From Spirogloea muscicola (lineage: Eukaryota; Streptophyta; Zygnematophyceae; Spirogloeales; Spirogloeaceae), in contig WELB01000084.1 of NCBI GenBank assembly GCA_009602725.1, positions 551,965 through 565,347 on the forward strand: a stretch of 13,383 nucleotides of DNA, given 5' to 3'. The notes under the pieces are model-generated. The model made no database searches. It saw nothing but the letters and a program-made list of their open reading frames with translations, and was not told the DNA's origin. Both the position numbers and the translations under genes were made by a program. The stretch's first letter is position 1, and every line of letters starts with the position of its first letter. This document shows, piece after piece, positions 1-9,020 of the stretch.

Positions 1-39
<39 letters not shown>
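1..39. repeat. 39-base poly(A) run at the window edge
   Basis: Bases 1-39 are all adenine and abut GC-rich coding sequence at base 40. No pyrimidine tract precedes the following AG, so a normal splice acceptor is unlikely. A run of lysine codons here is not expected in the family. The simplest reading is an assembly or contig-end artefact; a genuine poly(A) tract, such as a retroelement tail, is the alternative. Confidence 0.7.
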
Positions 40-41
<2 letters not shown>

Positions 42-152
42 CGTCGCGCCGCCGCCGCTGTGCCCGCCGCCGTCGCCGCCGGGCAGCCCCTCGGCGAGGA
101 GCGGCACCGATGATGGCACCGCCGCCATCTACGAGGCGGCTCGTCCGTCCGG
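40..152 (+). CDS. SHPRH: SHPRH exon 1 in window (partial)
   Basis: The open frame starts at the poly(A) edge and reads a proline/serine-rich stretch, then IYEAARPSG. This resembles the segment just before the first SNF2 lobe in plant SHPRH. The exon ends in phase 2 at 152 before GTGTGC. Adding the first base of the next exon completes a Gly codon. The true 5' end is missing. Confidence 0.75.
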
Positions 153-3100
153 GTGTGCAACGGCGGCCACGGCCACTGCCCTTTCTAATCTAATCTTATC
201 AGGAATCTCTTCTATAATAGGAGCACTTATCTCCAATACCACTATTCTTCCTCCTGAGTCCTAAGCCTCCTGACTAAACCCTGAAACCCCAAATTCAACC
301 ATAACCCTAATTCCCGACCCTTAACCCTAGACTCCAACTCATTAACCCTAATCTGTGGCCAACGACCACAGCACTGTGCTGCTTAAGTGGCACATGGACG
401 CACGATCACGCAATTTTGCCTATCCCTCACTGAGCCCCCTTACCAAATTCAGATGCCACAATCTGTTGGCCTGCCGTGTTATGTCTCGGTAGGCGGGAGC
501 CGGAGCTGGACTTGGACCTCCCGGCGCTCCTTCCCGTGCTGCGCCCCTACCAGCGGCGTGCTGCGAACTGGATGGTCAACCGCGAGCGAGGCGCCGTCGA
601 CACCGCGGCGCCCGATGGGCAGCGCCGGTTGCACCCGCTGTGGACGATGGTCGCTCCGCTTGGCATGGCGCCCGGCGGAGACGAGGCTGTGTACTACAAC
701 CCTTACAGGCAAGCACAAGTCTATTTAGTAAGTGGTAATCAATTGACTGTATTATAGTGTCAGTGATACTCTAGTGTAAAGTCCTGACTGTGAGATGATT
801 GTGATCCTGCTTTGTCGTGCCTCATGACGCCCAGTGGCCAGTTCTCACGGGAGGCGTATGCCGCTCCGGCGCCGGTGCGAGGCGGCATCCTGGCCGATGA
901 GATGGGCCTCGGCAAGACCGTCGAGCTCCTGGCTTGCGTGCTTGCCAACCCTGCCCCCCCCGCGCCACCGTCGGCGACAGCAGCATCACCATCTGCAAGG
1001 GTGGCCGCAGCCCTGACGACCCGACGCACCGAACGCGTGGACTGCCCCTGCGGCGCTGTAACAGATGACGGAGCCTACCATGGCACTTGGGTGCAGTGCG
1101 ACCTGTGTGATGTATGGCAGCACGCCAAGTGTGTCGGATATCGGGCGCTGAAGAAGTCGCGACTTGAGGCCCAGCGGTCGGCTGCAGTGGAGGACGGCGC
1201 CGCTTCGCCTGGTAGCTTGACAGGCAGCGCCGTCACAGAGGCTGCCGCCAGTCGTGGCGACGACGACTGTGCCGACGAGGCGCCGGACGCCGTTGCTGAC
1301 GACGCAGCCACGGTTGAGCTGAAAGCGACAAGAAGTCGACAGCGACGTTCTCGTAGCCAATCGTCGCTCCGAGCACCCACACCGCCACGAGGTGGCACCA
1401 ACGGTGGTGGCAACAACGGCGGGGCCGCTTTTGCGTGTGGCGAGTGCCAGGAGATCTTGGCTGGCGATGAAGTAAAGGGCGTGTGCCGTGCCACACTCAT
1501 CGTCTGCCCACCCGCCATCCTGCGTCAATGGCAGGACGAAATCTGCCGGTGCGCTGCTGAATGCCCAGCCTGTAGGCGGCAGTAGTAATTAAGGATTCTG
1601 CTTTGGCCTAACCCTGACAGTGCAACTTCCATTCTTCTCAGCTTATGTTTACACATTCTATTTAAATTTAATCCTTACATTAGCTTTTGGTGGCCAGGCA
1701 TACACGGCCGGGTGCGCTGCGCGTGGTCACGTACGCGGGCATGAGGGCCGCCGCCTCCGCCTCGGCGGCTCGCAACCGGCAGACGGCCGGCGCTGCATCC
1801 ATGGCAGCAGAGCTGGCTTCCGCCGATATGGTGTTGGCGACATATGACACGCTGCTGGTTGACCTGTCGCACGACGACCGAGAAGGCGCCTGGGGCTCGC
1901 TCGAGAGCGACCGCACACTCCGCAACCGCAAGAGGTCTGCATGAGTGCCGGCCAGTGCATATTCCTGCCAGGCAATTATGTCCAGTAGCAAGGAATGTAA
2001 TGCTTGCCTGATTGCTATCTACGACTACTTTATAAGGCAACCCAAGTCACAGCACTCAAATAGTATCATGTTGCGCTGATGTTGAGTCCTTGACCATGGC
2101 GGCCGCAGGTATCGGGTGCTGCCGACGCCGCTGACGCGGCTGACGTGGTGGCGCGTCTGCCTGGATGAGGCGCAGGTGGTGGAGGGCCCCACGGCAGGCC
2201 GCGCCACCGAGTTGGCGCTGCGCCTGCGCGCGGCCGCCCGGTGGTGCATTACCGGCACGCCCGTGCAGCGCAGCTTCGACGACCTCTTCGGCCTCCTCCG
2301 TTTCCTGCGTGCCGAGCCATTTGATGAGCGACGCTGGTGGACACGAGTCCTGCTGCGCCCTTACCAGGTGCGTTCGTACCTCACTTCAGATACAGATCTG
2401 TGTATCCTACCTTCACTGCTCATGTAAAGCCTTTGATATTAGAATTGCTATTGACAATTATTGCCATCAGAAGTTGGTGTAGGCATTCACCAGCCCCTTC
2501 CCATGGCAACATGTGCTCTCCTTGTCCAGGACGGTGACAAGCGCGCAGCACAGCTGGCACGAGCGCTCTTCGGGGAGCTCATGTGGCGCACACCCAAGGC
2601 CGACGTTGCCTCAGAGCTGGGCTTGCCGCCGCAGCGGAGCGTGCTGTCGTGCCTGCGCTTCTCCGCGGTCGAGGCGCACTTCTACCGACAGCAGCACGCT
2701 GAGTGTGCGGCAAGGGCCCGCGAAGTCCTGGCCAAGGTGGCTCGTCAGAAGGGCGGCTCCAGAGTGAAGAGGCCACAAGTTGACCAATCGCACGCTCTCA
2801 GGACAGCCGCAGGTCCTGCACAGGACAAGGAAGCGCTGCCGGGGAGCGGCGGCAGCGGCAATGGGAATCGGGCGCTGACTGCGACAGAGTGGAGCAAGGT
2901 CTTGGGCCCGCTGCTGCGCCTGCGGCAGGCGTGCTGCCACCCGCAGGTTGGCAGCGCGGGCGTGCGCTCGCTGCAGCCGGGCCGCCCGATGAACATGGAC
3001 GAGATTCTTGAGGTGCCCGTCACAATCCTGCCCTCTATCTCGACGTCCAGGGCTAAGCTTGGAAGCTAAGGTCCAGCTTCATAGGCGAGACCATGGTCGG

Positions 3101-6100
3101 CGTTGTGCACAACAAACATTGACTGCTCCACATGTTGAGGGCTGGCCCAGTGAACACGGGCCTTGGGCTCTAGCCCGTAGGAGCATGCCATGCACGGTGA
3201 CTATCTTGCTCCAGTGTTGGGTCATGCTCCAGTGGGCTTGAGCCCTCTCGCTTGTAAGTACAGTATCCGATTTTTAAGAGTCAGGCTGAGGTTGGGCAAG
3301 CCTGTGAGATGCCAAAGCAGCCTCATAGCAGGTTCCTCTGGCTTCACTGAGCTGCCTTTGAGCACATCGCATTCCTTGTGATCTGGGCAGGTCCTGACGA
3401 CCAAGGCCAGGCTGGAGGCCGAGGAGGCGCAGCGCCTGACAGTCGCAGCCCTCAATGGCCTTGCGGCTCTGGCGGTGACCCAAAGGGACCGCGGGGGCGC
3501 CGCTGCGCTGTATCGTGAGGCACTGACAATCGTTGAGGAGAATGCCAGCGAGTTCCGCGCTGACCCCCTGCAGCGGCTCCACACGTTGCACAATCTGCAG
3601 GAGGTGCTCGGCGCCCTCACTGGCAAGGACGGCAACAACAGTGACAGTGTGGGGCGCACCCTGCGCGATGACCGGCTGGCTGACCACTGCGCCGAGATCC
3701 GGGAGCAGTACGTGGCACCATTCCGTGCCAAGCTGGCGGCTGCCCAGCACGCCTTTGACCTCGTCCATAGCCAGGTACTCTTCTGTATCTTTTTCTTGGT
3801 CGCCATTTCTAAAGTTCTTGAGGAGTTGACTCTAAGGGCACATACAGAGGTATGAAGGCCGAAATTTGTGCCAAACTAATTATGTGCTTATTGACTGTTT
3901 AGAGTTACCTTAATGGCAAGATGTCTTCATTCTCTTCTCAACTTTCTCTCTCGTCCTTTGTCCTCAACCATGCGGCAGCTTAGTCTGGGGGGTTGCTGCA
4001 GCTGCCTAAGGCCAGAGGGCGCTTGCTCGCTCCATCTGTTCACCAGGCGAGGGATGCAGAGGCGGCTTGCGATCAGGAGGAGGCGGGCCAGTTATGGTGG
4101 CATGCTGCGCTGGCGCTGGTCGTGCGGCAGCGACCAGATGGCGGCCGCGAGCTGGTGGACCGGCTCAAGAGCCAGCTGCCGGAGGCAGACCATCTTGGAA
4201 ATTTTTATCGTAACGCCTCCACTCTTGCCAATCGGTAAGGACTTGCTGTCTTCTGTGGGCATGCCATGTGCGAGCCCCCGTTGTGCCGCCTCGCTGGTGC
4301 CAGCACAGGATGTCAGCTGCGCCTCGCTCTTTGGCAGATTCCGGGACGTCGCGGGCCTCCAGCTGGTGCTGCGACGAGAGCTCGACGCGCTGGCAGAGAG
4401 CCGTCGTGCCCTCATGCTCTGCTTGGACGATCTGCGGGCGCGCACGCTGGCAGCGGCACCCAACGATGTGGAGGCCACTGGCCAGTGTGGGAGCTGCCAT
4501 TCCGAGTTCGCAGGGCCGCCGTGCCCCTTCTGCCGCGCCGATGAGGTCATCCAGGTTAAGACCCCCAAGGCCCTTGCCCTTGACCTCTCGATGCAAGATA
4601 TCATTTGGTGAAGTAAGTACATTAAATGGCTTTTAGTGGATCTAGAAGTGACGCAGTCTCAGTCATGCTTCAACTGAACATGGCGCAAAGACTTGAAGCT
4701 GACATGCCGAGCTTGTGCGGCGCACAGCCATATGAGAACCGGCTCTTCTTCTTGAGGACCGAGGCCCGCAGTGCCGGCCAGGTCGCGTCAGCCGAGGAGG
4801 CGGTTATCACGCAGCAGCGGTCGCTTGCCAGGAATCGCCAACTCGTTGCTGGTGTGCCATCGAGAGGCAGGAAGAAGCACCTGGCCTCCTTGGCTGCACC
4901 AGACCCATCTATGGGGCGGGGCATGCGAAATGTCACTGGACAGACAAGCGCCGCGCGTGCTCTGGTGCGAACAACATCACACACAAACTGCCCTCCTTCC
5001 TATAGAGGCCTGTTGTTTACTGGGCTTTGTCAATAAGGCAGGAGGCAAAGTGCATGTATGTTCACTTGAGCTAATTGTGTGTCATATGGAGCTGGGGCTC
5101 AGCTTCCAGGACCAAGGAGCTGCTTATACTACAGCTGGTCACCAATAGTTGTATACTTGATTGTTTCATTGTCAAATGTGGTGAAGTATGATAAGGGCTG
5201 CTGAGCCATGTCCATGGATGTCTATGCAGGTCACCTGGTCGCCCTCGGAGTCCGAGAAGATCCTGCGTATCCTGGTGGCATACTTGAAGAGCCTGCGCGC
5301 AGAGACCCCCAAGGCCCTGCTGGCCGCTGGCAGCAAGCACTTGGAGTACTTTGAGGTTTGCTCATGGCTGTGAACATGCTCAGGGTTAGGACGTGCATTG
5401 CTTGCTTCTTTTGCAGATTTGGCTTCAGTGACACTGCACTCTGCAGTTCTTTACTTCTACTTTGTCGTGCTTTGAAGCAAGCTCCAGAAAGGTAGCAAGA
5501 GAGCCTCACCTGAACCCTTGCATGAGTGGATGCTAAATGTTGGTCATAGCCGAGGCTGCCAATTACAGGCGCTGAGAAAGGAATTTGCCGAGGTTCGAGT
5601 GCTGGGAAACGCTCAGCGAGGTCTCCTCTATGCGCTTGATGAGCTGAACATGGCCACCACAAGGATCCGCCTGCAGCTGCCGGGCGAGGCAGGCCTGCCC
5701 CTCACCGAAGCCAAGCAGCGCTTTGTCGTCTCTCCGGAGGAGGTACCGGCGAGGAACCACGTCCTGACATCCGACAAGTTCGTGGCAGCAGAGGAGCTGG
5801 CCAAAGCCAAGGGCCAGCTGCGGTACCTCAAGGGCTTGCAGCTGGCCAGGAGGAGAGCGGCGATGAAGAGCGACAATGGCGTCGAGATGGGAGGAGAGAG
5901 CAGCAAGTGCTCCTCCTTGGACGGGATCAGTGATCTGGGTGATGGAGCAGCGGCGGAGGATGCTTGCCCTGTGTGCCACGAGCGGCTAGGACTTGAGTTT
6001 GCCGTGCTGCCTTGCGGGCACCTCCTCTGCTGCAAATGTGATGAGCCCACCTCCCATCACAATCACCAGCTGCTGCTCTGTGCTGCTCCACTGATCCTTG

Positions 6101-7983
6101 GCACACTTCGAGGGCAATTTGACTCAACACCAACATGCATCCTGAATCACAGTACCTAAGTTCAGGGAATAATTGCTCTTATTCGTATGTAGAAATCATA
6201 ACACTTGTACTTTGAAGGAGCAGGCACTTTTGCGCTGGCGGACCGTGCTCCGCCTTTCGGGAATGGCCAAAAGCACAATAAGCGCATCCGTTGCCCCAAT
6301 TGCCGGCGTGGCGCCTTCGTCAGCGACATTGCGTGCATTGACAATAACAGCAAGGTGGTCAGTGAGCACATGGAGTTAAGTGGCAGCGCTCCAATGCCAG
6401 CCAAAGGGGAAGGTCAGAGGAATTTGGGAGGAGACGAAGTTTTGGGTGCAGACTTGGATGAGGACCAGGTCGAAGTTCGTGGCTCCTATGGCACCAAGGT
6501 GGGCACTGCTCATTTGGTAGATTAGCACCTGCTTGCTCGGCCTTTGGCCTGCATTCTCCAGTTAAGGCTGCAGTAAGGAACATCTCTGTTGTGACACCTA
6601 GTCATTACAGAGGTGACCAGTCAAGTGCCAAAAAGAACTCCTTGTTCATGCTTGTGAGCCGGAGGTGTCCAAGGAGAAGGAGAAGGTCTGTATTCTGTTA
6701 TGTCACAAGTGAGAAAATAATGTCACTTCAGGGAGGCCTACGTGGCCTCTTGCCAACACCCTCAATGAGTGTGTTTGCGCTGTCAAATCCAGCTGGAGGC
6801 GGTGGTGAGGCGGGTGAAGTGGCTCTTGGCCACAGACCCGGGCGCCAAGGTGCTCATTTTTTCAACTTGGCACGAGGTACTGGACGTGGTGCAGCACGCG
6901 CTGCAAGCCAACACCATCTCGCTTGCCCGTGTCAAGGGCCGCAGGTGAGCGATGACTTAGCATGACTTCACAAATCCACAGCCTGGCTTTGATCCTAAAA
7001 TGTTGGGGTAAAGAGATGCAGAATTTTATGATGTCAGGGGCTGAGACCTACAGGGAGTCGTGAACACCAGACGTTGGCCGCGACTGGTAGTCTGCATGCT
7101 AGCTCGTACTTAACGTGGCCATCCAACCGCACCTGTAAAGATGTCTAAGTATTACCTGGGCATTGCTATCGCAGGGACTTGGACCTAGCCATCCAACATT
7201 TCCAGGGTAAGGGCGGCAACAAGGTGGCAAAGGACAATGGCAGTGGTGATTGTGCGAGCTGCCTGCTGCTGCAGGTGCAGCAGGGCGCCAACGGCCTCAA
7301 CCTTGTGGAGGCACAGCATGTGCTCCTAGTGGAGCCGCTCTTGAATCCTGCAGCAGAGGCTCAGGCCGTGAACCGCGTGCACCGCATTGGCCAGTCCAGG
7401 CCCACCTTTGTCCACCGCTTCATTGTGAGCATTGCTCTTCTGCTGCAACTTCTATGACGTGTTAGTAGCATAATTGTCACTCTATGCAAAGTGTGTCGAG
7501 ATTGTTGTGTCTCTTCTAAGAGTTATACTAGTCTTGAGGAAAGGCATACTAGTCTTTGAGGGGGCTGACTCCGACATCCTCCGATTGTGGTAGATTGGCG
7601 ACACGGTGGAGGAGCGGATTGAGGGCTTGCGGCGGCGCCGGGAGGCAGACGGCCTGCAGCAGGCGGCGGTGCTCCTCAAGGCCAGCCAGCGCGAGGTGGA
7701 CACGCTCACGCTGGCCGACGTCAGCGAACTCTTCACAACTGCGCAGTCGGAGGCCAAGCCTTCGGAGGCGCCCCAGGAGGCTGCATCAGGGGGGGCGGCT
7801 GAGGTACCCGGCAGCATGTTCAGTCGTCCTCCGCAACAGCGACCCGCTGCGGACTTGGCCGCAGCCGCAGACGCCCTCTGGGAGCGGTCGGCAGCCCACA
7901 TGCGGGATGTCATGGCAAGGGCAGCTGAAGCACGCCTTCTTGCCAGCAGTTCCGCCAGGCCTGCTGGGGATGCAGGCGCTTGA
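40..7983 (+). CDS. SHPRH: SHPRH-type SNF2 helicase / RING E3 ubiquitin ligase (5'-partial, 16 exons)
   Basis: This gene encodes a nuclear SNF2-family ATPase with a RING ubiquitin-ligase domain. Human SHPRH, like yeast Rad5, promotes PCNA polyubiquitination in DNA-damage tolerance; that role here is inferred from the family. Coding segments: 40-152, 493-708, 835-1548, 1698-1934, 2109-2367, 2530-3012, 3391-3774, 4047-4234, 4338-4554, 4728-4964, 5230-5355, 5569-6037, 6224-6498, 6793-6944, 7175-7424, 7594-7983. They sum to 4710 bases with every join in phase. Residues counted from base 40: LRPYQ 54-58; motif I DEMGLGKT 131-138; PHD finger 180-314; ATLIVCPP region about 330-346; motif II DEAQ 446-449; TGTP 475-478; TPR-like helices about 696-747; zinc knuckle C915/C918/C927/C930; RING C1191-C1241; NGLNL from about 1396; RVHRIGQ 1424-1430. 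The N-terminus lies outside the window. Order and motifs match plant SHPRH rather than HLTF/Rad5, which lacks the PHD insert. The weakest boundaries are the first exon's 5' edge and the 4964 donor. Confidence 0.95.
274..351 (+). repeat. degenerate telomere-like repeats inside SHPRH intron 1
   Basis: The first intron (153-492) contains CTAAACCCTGAAACCCC at 274-290, then TAACCCTAA at 302-310, TTAACCCTAG at 321-330 and TTAACCCTAA at 342-351. The three TAACCCTA cores are spaced 20-21 bases, about three units of a 7-base CCCTAAA repeat. This looks like a decayed interstitial telomeric tract. A chance pyrimidine-rich intron composition is the alternative. Confidence 0.5.
493..708 (+). CDS. SHPRH: SHPRH exon 2: start of first SNF2 lobe
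   Basis: Covers residues 38-110. It contains DLPALLPVLRPYQRRAANWM, the family's 'R-x-Y-Q' nucleotide-adenine contact region, and ends in YYNPY. It follows a GGTAG acceptor at 491-492 and ends in phase 2 at a GC donor. Confidence 0.9.
709..834 (+). other. GC-AG spliceosomal intron of SHPRH
   Basis: The donor is CAG|GCAAGC and the acceptor CCAG at 831-834. Joining 708 to 835 gives NPYSGQFSREAYAAPAPVRG, which matches the SGx stretch found in plant SHPRH before GGILADEMGLGKT. It is the only one of 15 introns in the gene without GT. A consensus GTAAGT sits 19 bases downstream at 728. Confidence 0.8.
835..1548 (+). CDS. SHPRH: SHPRH exon 3: Walker motif and PHD finger
   Basis: Covers residues 110-348. 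It reads GGILADEMGLGKTVELLA (motif I, catalytic Lys137). A PHD finger follows, with ligands C180, C182, C198, C201, H206, C209, C311 and C314. The last ligand pair is separated from the rest by about 100 residues of acidic, Ser/Arg and Gly/Asn-rich sequence. The exon ends with ATLIVCPPAILRQW, back in the helicase fold. Phase 2 at GTGCGC. Confidence 0.92.
1698..1934 (+). CDS. SHPRH: SHPRH exon 4: helicase lobe 1
   Basis: Covers residues 348-427. It joins as DEICR-HTRPGALRVVTYAGMR and contains ADMVLATYDTLLVDL, the conserved 'TTYD'-type segment before motif II. Phase-2 joins on both sides. Confidence 0.92.
2109..2367 (+). CDS. SHPRH: SHPRH exon 5: motifs II and III
   Basis: Covers residues 427-513. 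It contains WWRVCLDEAQVVEG, a motif II of DEAQ form also seen in plant SHPRH, and WCITGTPVQRSFDDLFGLL, the motif III region. It ends in phase 0 at CAG|GTGCGT. Confidence 0.95.
2530..3012 (+). CDS. SHPRH: SHPRH exon 6: end of lobe 1 and linker
   Basis: Covers residues 514-674. It contains GELMWRTPKADVASELGLPP, then FSAVEAHFYRQQH, and later LLRLRQACCHPQVGS, all typical of SNF2/Rad5-type proteins. A short Gly/Ser/Lys-rich insert lies between the last two blocks. It ends at MDEILE, phase 0. In-frame sequence beyond 3012 is intron, because the family sequence resumes in exon 7. Confidence 0.93.
3391..3774 (+). CDS. SHPRH: SHPRH exon 7: TPR-like helices
   Basis: Covers residues 675-802. It resumes with EAEEAQRLTVAALNGLAALA, then ALYREALTIVEENASEFRAD and LHTLHNLQEVLG. 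The pattern of paired amphipathic helices is TPR-like, as in plant SHPRH. It ends with RAKLAAAQHAFDLVHSQ in phase 0. Confidence 0.92.
4047..4234 (+). CDS. SHPRH: SHPRH exon 8: helical middle region
   Basis: Covers residues 803-865. It reads from ARDAEAACDQEEAGQLWW through RELVDRLKSQLPEADHLGNF to STLANR. The WW and LVDRLKSQL patterns fit the helical linker of plant SHPRH. Phase 0 in, phase 2 out at GTAAGG. Confidence 0.88.
4338..4554 (+). CDS. SHPRH: SHPRH exon 9: zinc knuckle
   Basis: Covers residues 865-937. The acceptor at 4336-4337 gives ANRFRDVAGLQLVLRREL. It is the only nearby acceptor that keeps phase with exon 8; the AG at 4307-4308 does not. A four-cysteine knuckle, C915-x2-C918-x8-C927-x2-C930, follows a coiled-coil-like helix. 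Phase 0 out. Confidence 0.88.
4728..4964 (+). CDS. SHPRH: SHPRH exon 10
   Basis: Covers residues 938-1016. The join reads DEVIQ-PYENRLFFLRTEARS, then EEAVITQQRSLARNRQLV. The family alignment fades toward the 3' end. I chose the phase-0 donor GTGCGA at 4965; a donor at 4932 (also phase 0, GTCACT) would drop 11 residues. Confidence 0.82.
5230..5355 (+). CDS. SHPRH: SHPRH exon 11
   Basis: Covers residues 1017-1058, phase 0 at both ends. It reads VTWSPSESEKILRILVAYLK and ends at SKHLEYFE. This matches the pre-RING helical segment of plant SHPRH. Confidence 0.9.
5569..6037 (+). CDS. SHPRH: SHPRH exon 12: first half of RING finger
   Basis: Covers residues 1059-1215. It contains ALRKEFAEVRVLGNAQRGLL and LDELNMATTRIRLQL, a helical region, then GQLRYLKGLQL. 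The RING begins with C1191-x2-C1194, continues C1207-G-H1209, and reaches C1212. The eighth-from-last ligand, C1215, is split across the phase-1 junction. Confidence 0.92.
6224..6498 (+). CDS. SHPRH: SHPRH exon 13: second half of RING
   Basis: Covers residues 1215-1306. The first two bases complete the RING cysteine C1215. The last zinc pair, C1238 and C1241, appears in IRCPNCRRGAF. An acidic linker leads to VEVRGSYGTK, the family's lead-in to the second helicase lobe. Phase 0 out at AAG|GTGGGC. Confidence 0.92.
6793..6944 (+). CDS. SHPRH: SHPRH exon 14: start of helicase C lobe
   Basis: Covers residues 1307-1357. It reads LEAVVRRVKWLLATDPGAKV, then IFSTWHEVLDVVQHAL (the motif IV region) and VKGRR. 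The acceptor is CCAG at 6789-6792. Phase 2 out at CAG|GTGAGC. Confidence 0.94.
7175..7424 (+). CDS. SHPRH: SHPRH exon 15: motifs V and VI
   Basis: Covers residues 1357-1440. It contains CLLLQVQQGANGLNLVEAQH (motif V), VEPLLNPAAEAQAVNRVHRI (motif VI) and GQSRPTFVHRFI. The arginines of motif VI needed for ATP hydrolysis are present. Phase 0 out at ATT|GTGAGC. Confidence 0.95.
7594..7983 (+). CDS. SHPRH: SHPRH exon 16: C-terminus and stop
   Basis: Covers residues 1441-1569 plus TGA at 7981-7983. It opens with IGDTVEERIEGLRRRREADG, the brace helix after motif VI. It ends in an Ala-rich tail with ADLAAAADALWERSAAHM. The tail length and composition are ordinary for the family. Confidence 0.93.
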   Translation: MGDTVEERIEGLRRRREADGLQQAAVLLKASQREVDTLTLADVSELFTTAQSEAKPSEAPQEAASGGAAEVPGSMFSRPPQQRPAADLAAAADALWERSAAHMRDVMARAAEARLLASSSARPAGDAGA

Positions 7984-8530
7984 GGTGGCCTGTACTGTTA
8001 GTACCACAACAACCGCCCTGTAAACTCGATGACCAATGGAGGATCCAGTTGCATCAGCTTCATTGTCTAGGTGTAGGGCTAGGCCCAAGGTCGGTTGCAT
8101 GCTGGGCCCATATGCCCAAGCATTGCCTTACCATTGAAGCCCTCTGTGGATCATGCAAAGCTGATTGCTCATTTTGCTTAGCTGAGAAGGGGGCTCGTCT
8201 AATCTAGTTCAAGCTCTGTAGAGCTGCACAAGAGCTGCCTACATTGATCCGCTGCTTAAGGATCTCTGTCCATATTACATCCACATTGCTCAGGGCTGAC
8301 AGCCACTTGTACAGACTCTAGATAAAGTTGCCGTCTTCATTTTTTTAAAGTTGCTGGGCTACTGCACAGCAGAATTCAAGCGGCCCGCAACATGTCATGC
8401 AGGTGCACATTTGCGGACGCAGCATGTCCGTGGCATTGAGCTGCTGAGCTCATCATTGACAGGAATTACATGGGAGTGCTGAAGCACATGTAAGCAGCAA
8501 TTTGCGATGCCCAATAAATAGACGGGACTG
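7984..8530 (+). other. likely SHPRH 3' UTR with candidate poly(A) signals
   Basis: No coding signal follows the stop. TGTAA, the usual green-algal poly(A) signal, occurs at 8019-8023 and at 8489-8493. AATAAA follows at 8513-8518. The second cluster would give a 3' UTR of roughly 500 bases; the first would give about 50. The choice cannot be made from sequence alone. Confidence 0.35.
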
Positions 8531-8577
8531 TTAGTATGCTCACAGACAGGGGTACCATGGGCTTCCTGTAGTTGCCC

Positions 8578-8603
8578 TGCCTCATCACAATTGCCTCATC
8601 ACA
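8578..8603 (+). repeat. 12-base direct repeat
   Basis: TGCCTCATCACA occurs at 8578-8589 and again at 8592-8603, separated by two bases. It is a small local duplication with no assigned role. Confidence 0.8.
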
Positions 8604-8823
8604 GAGTGTTGACGCTGCTTTAGGCCACGGCTTTGCCAGCCACGTTGGGCATGGTGCTTCGGTGGACGGCTGCTGATGGTGGAATAACTGCTGAATGCTT
8701 TATACGGCCTGGAAAGGGGATCAGAGTATATGAAAGGCTCCTCAATTTCAAGGCAATGGCTGTGAGTGGCCAGTCCAAAGGGAATGACAAAGTCCGAAAG
8801 GGCCAAAAGGTGCAAACCACCGA

Positions 8824-8878
8824 GAGAGTGACTCTCCAGTAGTGGGCGATGGCTGTGATTGTCACAGCCGAGAATAAA
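8824..8878 (+). promoter_or_regulatory. two hairpins followed by AATAAA, possible RNA 3'-end element
   Basis: GAGAG-TGA-CTCTC forms a 5-pair hairpin at 8824-8836. GGCTGTGA-TTG-TCACAGCC forms a perfect 8-pair hairpin at 8851-8869. AATAAA follows at 8873-8878. The arrangement could mark a transcript 3' end. The loop and stem do not fit the canonical histone mRNA stem-loop. Its transcript, if any, is unknown. Confidence 0.3.
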
Positions 8879-9020
8879 CCATGGAACTACTCACTATGGC
8901 TGCTGCGGCTGGATGCTGAATAATGTCTGGTCAACAAATGCAAATCGGAGCAACTAGAAGGCGAGGAAGCGGCGCCTCTTAGAAGCCGGAGGCAGCAGCT
9001 AAGGCGTGGCCTGCCTGCAA

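Noticed and set aside
986-1528. 180-codon minus-strand ORF
   Set aside because: It is antisense to SHPRH exon 3 and shows only shadow-frame composition.
812-1585. Stand-alone 257-residue protein with Walker motif and PHD finger
   Set aside because: It starts at TTG within an intron and reads past a donor at 1549. The coding part is exon 3 of SHPRH.
4301-4337. Alternative acceptor at 4307-4308 for exon 9
   Set aside because: It would shift phase relative to the GTAAGG donor of exon 8, whereas 4336-4337 keeps phase and gives the expected RFRD junction.
3913-4611. Single 232-codon + strand ORF
   Set aside because: Only 4338-4554 matches the family. The earlier part overlaps exon 8 in another frame and two introns.
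8633-8842. 69-codon + strand ORF
   Set aside because: It begins at TTG, has no recognisable domain, and lies in non-coding-like sequence. Support is insufficient.
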